Below, piece after piece: positions 1-6,445 of a DNA stretch of 31,099 nt. The stretch spans positions 1-31,099 of the forward strand of contig JBCCHN010000053.1 of assembly GCA_039028695.1 (NCBI GenBank), given 5' to 3'. The position numbers were made by a program, and so were the translations under genes. Each line of letters opens with the position of its first letter. The stretch's first letter is position 1. The notes beneath the pieces are model-generated. The model was not told the origin of the DNA. It saw only the letters and a list, made by a program, of their open reading frames with translations, and searched no databases. The DNA is from JANQKX01 sp039028695. GTDB lineage: Bacteria > Pseudomonadota > Alphaproteobacteria > Kiloniellales > Kiloniellaceae.

Positions 1-1
1 G

Positions 2-487
2 CACTGTTTGAGACAGATGAATTGCGACGAACTTTCGGATCGGGAGAACAAATACCTCCTGTCGGCTTGGGAGCGGATGCCGGCCTGGCCCGAGGCGCCC
101 GCGGCCCTTTCCCGCTTACAGGATCATTTCTTTCTTTCGCCGCTTACAATTTTGAGCTTGCGGGTCGCTGCGCACAGCTCCCGCTTTGCTGGCCTGACGT
201 GGGATGCGATCATCTCCTGCGATGCCCTCGGGGTTACCAAGCCTCACCCGGAAAGCTATCGTCGGGCCTTGGCAGCCATCGGGCGTAGTGGCGACGAGGT
301 CCTCTTTGTGGCCGCTCATCCCAGTGACCTGCGGGCGGCTCGGGAACATGGCATGAAGACTGCTTACGTGATCGCGCATCTGTTTGATTACGGTGATGAC
401 TATAAGGACACGGGCTTTGCGCAAGAGTTCGACGTCGTCGCGGCCGATTTCAGCGACTTGGCAGAGCAGATTCTGGCGCGTGCCTGA
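2..487 (+). CDS. HAD superfamily hydrolase (haloacid dehalogenase type II-like), 3' part
   Basis: The reading frame is open to the left edge, so this is the C-terminal ~160 residues of a longer protein; the TTG at 8 is probably not its start, and motif I with the nucleophilic Asp lies outside the window. The visible part matches the Rossmann-like core after the cap: a motif II region around PLTILS, the motif III lysine in VTKPHPESY, and VAAHPSDLRAAREHGMKTAY, the typical motif IV region of the haloacid dehalogenase type II family, ending in DVVAADFSDLAEQ. Motif II reads T-I-L where family members more often have S/T-N-G. Such enzymes hydrolyse carbon-halogen or phosphate-ester bonds; the substrate is unknown. 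The last 230 bases recur at 1709-1936 in a decayed copy. The family call is secure, the substrate is not. Confidence 0.85.
   Translation, partial: HCLRQMNCDELSDRENKYLLSAWERMPAWPEAPAALSRLQDHFFLSPLTILSLRVAAHSSRFAGLTWDAIISCDALGVTKPHPESYRRALAAIGRSGDEVLFVAAHPSDLRAAREHGMKTAYVIAHLFDYGDDYKDTGFAQEFDVVAADFSDLAEQILARA
258..487 (+). repeat. Direct repeat, copy 1 (HAD gene 3' end)
   Basis: The final 230 bases of the HAD gene, including its stop codon, recur in the same orientation at 1709-1936. By eye there are about 15 substitutions and one 2-base indel, roughly 93% identity. Similarity starts abruptly at ATCG (258 / 1709) and ends at the stop codon. Several differences are synonymous in the HAD frame (CGT/CGC, CTC/CTT, ACT/ACC, GAT/GAC, GCG/GCA), as expected for copies that diverged partly under coding constraint. 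The two copies bracket the sulfotransferase segment. Confidence 0.93.
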
Positions 488-1037
488 TGATATAAGGGTT
501 TTCTACCCTTTGTTCTGCGGGCTAGGTAGGGGAAATTAGGATAGGACAGCGTTTGCAGCTTTTGATTGTTGCGTATATGGAAAATGCGGTAAAAAAAGCT
601 TGAGGGTGGAATAGGTCTCCTGACCTTGGGATAGAGATACCTCGAGCTAAAGGAGCAAGTAAATTTCGAACAACTTGTAAAAAGCGTTTCCGGGTAACAT
701 CTTTCGAGGATGGATCATCCTTATGCCGCTCAGGAAACTTGTTTGTTAATTGAAGTGTTCCAAACCGTTTTTGCGGGGCGCCTTGTAAGGCTCGATGCTG
801 ACCTATAAAAGAAAAAAGAGCATTTTGTGTTTTCGGGTCGGGAATTCGATGATTGGAATAGTTGTGGTGCCATTACACAGCCGAAAGACTATTTTACGGA
901 AAAGCTTCGAGAGAAGGTTCTAAGGAATTTTGCTAAAAATTGCATCCTTTTTGGTTACTTCCAGAATGTGCCGTATTCGGTGAGGCGAACCCGTGCAGCA
1001 CACAAATTTTGGTTTACTTCGTGCTAGCTTTTCGCAC
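488..1037. other. AT-rich gene-poor stretch before the sulfotransferase
   Basis: This stretch is visibly more AT-rich than the flanking HAD and mmsA genes, with runs such as GTAAAAAAAG and AAAAGAAAAAAG. The only sizeable frame is 827-1027 (+, GTG start, 66 codons), whose product contains KLREKVLRNFAKNCILFGYF. I do not recognise it; the GYFQ segment is loosely reminiscent of some glycosyltransferases, but that is not enough to name a family. It may be a fragment of a surface-polysaccharide gene that travelled with the sulfotransferase. Confidence 0.5.
494..510 (+). terminator. Weak hairpin after the HAD gene
   Basis: AAGGGT (494-499) pairs with ACCCTT (505-510) around a 5-base loop, 7 bases after the stop codon. 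The following sequence is only moderately T-rich, so this is at best a weak intrinsic terminator. It is absent after repeat copy 2, so it belongs to the inserted segment or to copy 1 only. Confidence 0.35.
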
Positions 1038-1739
1038 ATGAAACCAACCTTAACGGTGTCAGACCGTCACAAATTTGTTTATGTAAAGAACCGAAAATCG
1101 GGATGTTCCACGATTCAATTGGCGCTTTGTCGGGCCGAATTGGATGATCCAAATTTTTTTTCTGATCACATCCACCAAGATTCGCATCGGATTCTAAAAA
1201 CTGGAAAGCACGTAAAGTTTCACGATCTGATTCGCTTATCTTTGGTTCCCAAGTTTTTTGTGTTTACTTTTGTTCGAAATCCCTACAGTCGATTTCTTTC
1301 TGCTTACCTGAGCAAGATCTCGCGCCCTCAAAAACAAAAGGCAGAGGTTTTGATCGCCTTGGGTAAAGATGCGACAGACCTGAAACAACATGTGAGTTTT
1401 GAGGAATTTGTAGAACTCGTGGCTAGCCAGGCACCTCGAGAAATGAACCCTCATTGGGCCCCCCAAACGACATATTTGCTGCCGCACTTAATTCGATATG
1501 ACTTTATCGGTCGCTTTGAGACATTTGAGGCGGATATGAAACTGGTGCTGGAAAAACTGAAATACTCGAACATCGAGCTGACCCATTTCAGGAAGACGGG
1601 AGCAAGCTACAAATTGGATGATTATTATAATGAGCGGACTAAGGAAATCGTTCGCCAGATTTACAAAGACGACTTCATAGCATTCAACTATGGAACAGAA
1701 ATGTTGCCATCGCCGGGCCTTGGTAGCCATCGGGCGTAG
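1038..1739 (+). CDS. Sulfotransferase family 2-like protein
   Basis: A predicted 233-residue PAPS-dependent sulfotransferase of the carbohydrate type (Sulfotransfer_2 family). It carries the 5'-phosphosulfate loop near the N-terminus as FVYVKNRKSGCSTIQ (the K-x-G-C/S-T pattern) and the 3'-phosphate motif as FTFVRNPYSRFLSAY around residue 80. Such enzymes transfer sulfate from PAPS to sugar hydroxyls of surface glycans or glycolipids. I chose the ATG at 1038, which places the PAPS loop close to the N-terminus; the frame stays open upstream and no clear Shine-Dalgarno is visible. The body ends around DDFIAFNYGTEM, where family members usually stop; the last nine residues (SPGLGSHRA) are read out of frame from repeat copy 2 until a chance TAG. 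AT-rich composition and flanking repeats suggest acquisition from another genome. No glycan genes are visible nearby. Confidence 0.8.
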   Translation: MKPTLTVSDRHKFVYVKNRKSGCSTIQLALCRAELDDPNFFSDHIHQDSHRILKTGKHVKFHDLIRLSLVPKFFVFTFVRNPYSRFLSAYLSKISRPQKQKAEVLIALGKDATDLKQHVSFEEFVELVASQAPREMNPHWAPQTTYLLPHLIRYDFIGRFETFEADMKLVLEKLKYSNIELTHFRKTGASYKLDDYYNERTKEIVRQIYKDDFIAFNYGTEMLPSPGLGSHRA

Positions 1740-1936
1740 TGGCGAGGAGGTCCTTTTTGTGGCCGCTCATCTCAGTGACCTGCGGGCGGCTCGGGAACAT
1801 GGCATGAAGACCGCTTACGTGGTCGCGCGCCTGTTTGATTACGGTGACGACTATAGACACGGGCTTTGCGCAAGAGTTCGACGTCGTCGCAGCCGATTTC
1901 AGCGACTTGGCAGAGCAGATTCTGGCGTTGGCCTAA
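1709..1936 (+). pseudogene. Second copy of the HAD gene 3' end (direct repeat copy 2), frameshifted
   Basis: This repeats 258-487. In the HAD frame it reads RALVAIGRSGEEVLFVAAHL, then SDLRAAREHGMKTAYVVARL. At GACTATA..GACACGG it lacks two bases relative to copy 1 (GACTATAAGGACACGG), which shifts the frame and turns the rest into Arg-rich nonsense that runs on to 1959. The proline of the AAHPSD motif is also changed to Leu. There is no 5' part and no plausible start, so it cannot make a HAD enzyme. Its first bases supply the tail and stop codon of the upstream sulfotransferase frame. It is either the displaced original 3' end of the HAD gene or a partial duplicate. Confidence 0.88.
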
Positions 1937-1966
1937 CACCTAAGCGCCTCACCGAATAAAGTGAAA

Positions 1967-1995
1967 GGGCCGGCACCGCGAGGGCGGGCCGACCC
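1967..1995 (-). terminator. mmsA: Probable intrinsic terminator of mmsA
   Basis: Read on the minus strand, about 30 bases past the mmsA stop, GGCCCGCC can pair with GGTG..GGCC around CTCGC (one G-U pair and a small bulge), followed by CTTTCACTTTATT. A GC-rich stem with a T-rich tail in the right place supports termination, although the stem is imperfect. Confidence 0.45.
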
Positions 1996-2025
1996 CTATT
2001 TAGAGCGTCCTGACGCCAAGCGCGA

Positions 2026-3531
2026 TTATTGTTCCGAACCACTCTTGAAATTGAACTCGGCGCCCATGCGAATGCCGGACGGCCAGCGTGCCGTCATGGT
2101 TTTCAAGCGGGTATAGAAGCGGACACCCTCCATGCCGTGGATGTGATGGTCGCCAAACAGGGAGCGTTTCCATCCTCCGAAGGAATGGTAGGCGACGGGT
2201 ACGGGGATGGGCACATTAACACCGACCATACCGATGCGAGCACGAGACCAATAATCCCAGGCCGCATCTCCGTCGCGGGTGAAGATCGAGGTGCCGTTGC
2301 CGTATTCATGGTCATTCACCATCTTGACGGCTTCCTCGTATTCCTGAGCCCGCACAACGGATAGGACCGGCCCGAAAATCTCGTCGGTGTAAACCGACAT
2401 GTCGGTGGTGACTTTGTCGAGCAAACAGCCGCCGATGAAGTAGCCGTTTTCATAGCCCTGCAAGGTCACGTCGCGGCCGTCCACCACCAGCTCGGCACCA
2501 GCCTTCACGCCCGCGTCGATATAGCCGCGAATGCGGTCCAGGCTCTGCCTGGTGATCACCGGGCCGAAATCGGCGGAGGGATCGGTATAGGGAGCAACCT
2601 TCAGCGCGCGGACCCGTGGGGCCAATGCTTCGATCAATTCGTCGGCGGTTTTCTCACCGACAGGAACAGCCACGGAAATGGCCATGCAACGCTCGCCGGC
2701 GGATCCGTAGGCGGACCCGATCAGGGCGTCGGCCACTTGGTCCATATCCGCGTCGGGCATGACCACCATGTGGTTCTTGGCGCCGCACAGGGCTTGAACC
2801 CGCTTTCCATTAGCCGATCCGCGGGTATAGATATATTCCCCGATGGCCGTGGACCCTACGAAGCTAATGGCATCGATCAAGGGATGATCGAGCAGGGTGT
2901 CGACGGCTTCTTTGTCCCCGTTCACCAGATTCATCACCCCATTAGGAATGCCGGCTTCGTGAAGCAACTCAACGATCCGCAAGGTAACAGAGGGGTCCCG
3001 CTCGGACGGTTTTAGGACAAAGGTGTTACCGCAGGCCAGGGCCACGGGATACATCCACATGGGCACCATGGCAGGGAAGTTGAAGGGCGTGATACCGGCA
3101 ACCACACCAACCGGCTGGCGCACCGCAAAGGTATCCACGTTGGCGGCCACCGACTCGGAATATTCACCCTTGAGAGTCTGGGGAATGCCGCAGGCAAATT
3201 CCACCACTTCCAGGCCACGGGCAATCTCGCCCTTGGCATCGGCGATGGTCTTGCCGTGTTCGGCTGACAGCATTTCGGCCAACTCGTCAGTATGCTTTTT
3301 CAGCAAACTGCGAAACTCAAACATGACCTGTGCCCGTTTAGCGGGCGGCGTGGCGGCCCAGGCCGGCAAGGCCGCGGCGGCGGTTTGGATGGCGTGTTCG
3401 ACATCTGCCTTGGTGGCCAGGGCAACCTTCCCGGTGACCTCGCCCGAAGCTGGGTTATAAACATCGCCCACCCGATCACTGGTACCGGGCCAGACCTCTC
3501 CCCCAACGTGGTGACATACGGTTTTCATCAT
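2026..3531 (-). CDS. mmsA: Methylmalonate-semialdehyde dehydrogenase (CoA-acylating)
   Basis: 501 residues, normal for the MmsA/IolA branch of the aldehyde dehydrogenase superfamily. It oxidises (S)-methylmalonate semialdehyde, and often malonate semialdehyde, with NAD+ and CoA to propionyl-CoA or acetyl-CoA in valine, thymine, beta-alanine or inositol catabolism, in the cytoplasm. Visible features are the oxyanion Asn in ITPFNFPAM (about residue 151), the cofactor-binding KPSERDPS (about 174), the Rossmann segment ISFVGSTAIGEYIY, and the catalytic Cys in GSAGERCMAISV (about 282). The Glu general base of hydrolytic ALDHs is not at its usual place; the matching segment reads LCGAKNH, as in the CoA-acylating branch. 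Start is the first of two adjacent ATGs. It stands alone: no hydroxyisobutyrate dehydrogenase or other valine-pathway gene is next to it, and the upstream region holds only a decayed GntR-like regulator. Confidence 0.96.
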   Translation of the reverse strand: MMKTVCHHVGGEVWPGTSDRVGDVYNPASGEVTGKVALATKADVEHAIQTAAAALPAWAATPPAKRAQVMFEFRSLLKKHTDELAEMLSAEHGKTIADAKGEIARGLEVVEFACGIPQTLKGEYSESVAANVDTFAVRQPVGVVAGITPFNFPAMVPMWMYPVALACGNTFVLKPSERDPSVTLRIVELLHEAGIPNGVMNLVNGDKEAVDTLLDHPLIDAISFVGSTAIGEYIYTRGSANGKRVQALCGAKNHMVVMPDADMDQVADALIGSAYGSAGERCMAISVAVPVGEKTADELIEALAPRVRALKVAPYTDPSADFGPVITRQSLDRIRGYIDAGVKAGAELVVDGRDVTLQGYENGYFIGGCLLDKVTTDMSVYTDEIFGPVLSVVRAQEYEEAVKMVNDHEYGNGTSIFTRDGDAAWDYWSRARIGMVGVNVPIPVPVAYHSFGGWKRSLFGDHHIHGMEGVRFYTRLKTMTARWPSGIRMGAEFNFKSGSEQ

Positions 3532-3946
3532 AGCTCGCTCTCATCTCCTGTCATTGGGCTTCGCTCGGCGGGATTCTTAGAGTGGGTTTCGCACGACCAA
3601 AACCAGATAATGTTGAACCTACAATAGGTCACACAAAATTGCGATATGGATCCAGACAATTGCACCCGGTCACGCGCTGAGAAAATCTCTACTTGCCCGA
3701 GGCCTTTCCCCCGAGGCGTTCGATCTTTTTAAATGCCCGCGGATCATCGCCATAACTGCTCCCAAGTGATTGAATCAATAAAGAGCAAAAGCGCAAGGGC
3801 TGGTGCCGTTGTCATTCAACGGTGATAGGTTTCGGGCACATTGTTCTCAATTTAGGCGAGTTATTTGTCGCTTCTTCACGGATAGCTTTAAATTGGTGAT
3901 GCCACTCTTTGGAGTGGCAGACTATCGCAAACATAGGTGATGGATC
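3532..3946. other. Intergenic region upstream of mmsA
   Basis: No convincing gene. It should hold the mmsA promoter, which reads leftward. Its right end contains a perfect 7-bp hairpin (3901-3918) just before the regulator remnant. Confidence 0.6.
3901..3918. other. Short perfect inverted repeat
   Basis: GCCACTC (3901-3907) and GAGTGGC (3912-3918) form a perfect stem around TTTG. There is no T-tract on either side, so it is more likely an operator or structural element than a terminator. It sits 29 bases before the ATG of the GntR-like remnant at 3947. Confidence 0.5.
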
Positions 3947-4237
3947 ATGGGCGCGAGGTGTACCCGCGCCCAAGGAGAGGGGCTTTGGTGGCTACCCTCC
4001 TGCCAGCAAATCTCCTGCCAGCTGGGCGTCTCGCGCATCAGGCTCGTTTATGCCTTACAGCGGCTAATTGGCGATCAATTGATCGAGCGCCGCAGGCGCC
4101 CCGGCGCCTTCTTCCGTGGCAACCTGAGCGCCAAACGCCTCTTGCTGGAAACTCTTCCGCTCAGCATTTGCCACACTTTCTTCTATCCTGCGCCTGTGGC
4201 GGGGCGTTCGCCTCGGCGTGTTTTGCATAAACGGTGA
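3947..4237 (+). pseudogene. Remnant of a GntR-like winged-helix regulator
   Basis: The frame contains QQISCQLGVSRIRLVYALQR followed by LIGDQLIERRRRPGAFFRG, which closely follows the GntR-family helix-turn-helix and wing (pattern S-x-x-L-G-V-S-R-x-x-V-x-x-A-L-x-x-L-x-x-x-G-L-I-x-x-R-x-x-G-A-F). The sequence before and after the HTH makes no sense as a GntR effector domain, and the frame ends at 4237. A different frame continues to about 4364 with plausible helical sequence (LSRDALQAVLATMAESRQAF), overlapping the 3' end of the oxidase on the other strand. I read this as a regulator broken by frameshifts and decay. It may once have controlled mmsA or the FAD oxidase. Confidence 0.5.
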
Positions 4238-4290
4238 TAAGATCAAGCTGGATGCCAAACTAAGCCGTGATGCTCTGCAGGCGGTTTTGG

Positions 4291-5619
4291 CTACCATGGC
4301 AGAATCTCGTCAAGCCTTCGGTCCGCCCAGTCCCGCATACGTAAAAGGGTGCCAAAACTACTGATTAAGGGGCTCTTTCCGCCGCTATAGAGTGGATGTC
4401 CGGGAAAGTCCTGGGTGTCAAAAGCACAAAGAGCGTTTGTTTGTCTAGCGATCTTTTGGGCAACAAGTGTCCCCAGAAATGTCATCATAGCGACACCCGA
4501 ACCGTTGCACCCCAGCGCATAGTGGAGCCCCGTCATTCGACCCATGTGGGGCCGCTCATCAAAGGTGACGGCAACCTTGCCATTCCAGGCGTGAGTGATC
4601 TTGGTTCCTTCAAGTTGGGGAAAGCGCTCTAGCATCAAGCGATGGAGGGATGGCGCCATATCGGTGGCTGTGGTGTCCCGCCATTTCACTCGGCTTCCGA
4701 ATACCATGCGGGGTGGATCGCCGGCGAGGCGGAAAAAGGTGAGAACGCGTTTTGAATCCGATAGGCCGCGGTTTCGGGGGCTGAGTTCTCGCGCCAGAGC
4801 ATCGGGCAGGGGTGTTGTGGCGATAATGTAGGGCTGAACGGGCACCAACCTTCGGCGGAACTGTGGGGTTAGGTCGCCCGTATGGCCGTTGGTGGCGATA
4901 ATTACATCGCCGCACCGCAGCTCTCCTCGCTCAGTCTTGACCTGCCAGGCACCATTTTCCTGTGACAGACCGGTGACCGCCGTGCGGCCGCAAAGGGTGA
5001 CTGATCGCTTTCGACAAGCCTGTAAAAGGCCTTGAAAGTACCGTGCTGGATGCAGGTGACCGCCCAGGCCTATGGCCAGGCCACCCCGATAGAGTTCGCT
5101 GCCGATTTCCGCGGATTGCGCCTCGTGCGGAACGGTTTGAACGTCGGTCACGCCCAAGGTGGTCAGACGCTCCACGCTGGCCTGCATGCGGCGGAAGTCC
5201 TTGCGGGTCCAGGCCCCGATAAAACGGCCGCTTTTTGTCCATTCACAATCGATCCCTTCGCCTTCGATAAGGTCGTCCAGCAGGGATAGCGCATCCGCCG
5301 TATCCGAGATAATGCGTCCGGCAAGATTTGGGTTCTCCGGTGCAGTGCGAAGGGGCTTTTTGATAGTCGCCAGGCCGTCCACCAAACCCCCTGAGCGGGT
5401 GGAGGCGCCGAATCCCGGCGCTTCGGCATCAAAGACCGTGGCTTCAATGCCATGCCGCGCCAATTCCAGCGCAGCGGCCAAGCCTGCATAGCCGGCCCCA
5501 ACGATTGCAACTCGGCTTTCTCGTGGAACAGGATCACAGACCCCCTCATCGGGTTGATAAGCCTCCCACCAATAGGGGCTCTCTTGAAACTCGGCGGCAA
5601 AAAGGTTGGAGTCGGACAT
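4291..5619 (-). CDS. FAD-dependent amine/amino-acid oxidoreductase (DadA/PuuB-like)
   Basis: A DAO-family flavoprotein of about 442 residues, a normal size for gamma-glutamylputrescine oxidase-like and D-amino-acid dehydrogenase-like proteins. Near the N-terminus comes SPYWWEAYQP, a hallmark of the PuuB-type subgroup. The dinucleotide-binding motif VAIVGAGYAGLAAALELARHG (GxGxxG at about 41-46 from this start) is followed by an acidic FDAE at the end of beta-2. The second FAD region is VIIATNGHTG, and the C-terminal flavin-contact segment is ALGCNGSGVAM. It should oxidise a C-N bond in a small amine or amino acid, with electrons passing to oxygen or the respiratory chain. Start: the ATG at 5619 fits the family N-terminus better than an in-frame ATG at 5655; neither has a strong Shine-Dalgarno. 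No partner gene adjoins it, so the substrate is unknown. Confidence 0.88.
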   Translation of the reverse strand: MSDSNLFAAEFQESPYWWEAYQPDEGVCDPVPRESRVAIVGAGYAGLAAALELARHGIEATVFDAEAPGFGASTRSGGLVDGLATIKKPLRTAPENPNLAGRIISDTADALSLLDDLIEGEGIDCEWTKSGRFIGAWTRKDFRRMQASVERLTTLGVTDVQTVPHEAQSAEIGSELYRGGLAIGLGGHLHPARYFQGLLQACRKRSVTLCGRTAVTGLSQENGAWQVKTERGELRCGDVIIATNGHTGDLTPQFRRRLVPVQPYIIATTPLPDALARELSPRNRGLSDSKRVLTFFRLAGDPPRMVFGSRVKWRDTTATDMAPSLHRLMLERFPQLEGTKITHAWNGKVAVTFDERPHMGRMTGLHYALGCNGSGVAMMTFLGTLVAQKIARQTNALCAFDTQDFPGHPLYSGGKSPLISSFGTLLRMRDWADRRLDEILPW

Positions 5620-6403
5620 CAATAGCCTGTGCGACGCATTGCGGTCAGCAATCATAACCGGTCCGCTGGGTCTGGCGATAGGCTATAGCCTAGTTCTTTA
5701 TGTGCTGGATCACCTTTGACGGGTGTGATCTGGCTCTCTCGCTCCCTTTTGGTACGAACCATCAGGCCCGCACTTTGGGATATTCCGGTGTTCTGGGTGG
5801 CCACTCGATGCCGCAAGAAACCGACGACGGGGTCTTCAATCGTGTGTTCCTAAACTCCAGTTTGAATGATACGACCGCAGTGCGCACCTCTGATCCGGTC
5901 ATTCCCCACCCGTCGTTTCCCCCCGCGACCCGGTGGTCGGCCGTTGGTCGGCGGCGGCCTTTGACGGCAATGTGGTGCTGGCACTGGGCCTTGCGGACAG
6001 GCCTAATCACCCGTTCCCGAATCATTCCATATCAAACGGGTCCATCAAGGGGCATCTGTCACGAATATGCGGGAGCGCAAGTCCGGTCAGGTTATCAGGT
6101 GCTTTGGCCTAAGCGGAACTTGCCTGTGGGATCAACATCCACGAATATTAGATTGACGGTGGCCCGCATTAATTTTTCTAAGCGTGCCGCGTTACCGCCA
6201 GGACCTCGGGTCCCTGAGCTGTCTTCGCAGTCTTTATAGGATCAACAATTCGTCGGTTGTGTCCGATTCTTTGCCGCGGCTTTAGAAGGCTCGTCTTTTC
6301 CGCCCAATCTCCCTTTCGCACAACCGCTCGTCTAACAGGCGTTTGTGCGGGCGTCAGCCAGCTAATCGCGTGAAGCAGCAAGTCCGGTACAAATTGGTTC
6401 AGC
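5620..6403. other. Gene-poor stretch between the oxidase and the chemoreceptor
   Basis: About 780 bases with no gene I can support. A 179-codon frame on the plus strand (5700-6239) lacks recognisable motifs, has no clear Shine-Dalgarno, and is rich in Arg, Pro, Ser and Trp as chance frames in GC-rich DNA are. A short run in another frame around 5950-6060 reads FDGNVVLALGLADRPNHPFP, which looks protein-like and may be remnant coding sequence. The left end must hold the oxidase promoter. Confidence 0.55.
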
Positions 6404-6441
6404 CTTTGGCTCCAACAGGATATTTTCTGTTGGAGCCAAAG
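6404..6441 (-). terminator. Perfect 15-bp hairpin after the chemoreceptor gene
   Basis: CTTTGGCTCCAACAG (6404-6418) and CTGTTGGAGCCAAAG (6427-6441) are exact reverse complements around GATATTTT. The hairpin begins 5 bases after the chemoreceptor stop, as expected for a terminator, but no strong T-tract follows on the minus strand (GCTGAACCAATTTG). The arm sequence TTTGGCTCCAA recurs in another hairpin at 16706-16735. Confidence 0.7.
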
Positions 6442-6445
6442 AGTA

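Noticed and set aside
5700..6239. 179-codon plus-strand frame
   Set aside because: No family motif, no Shine-Dalgarno, and composition typical of chance frames in GC-rich DNA.
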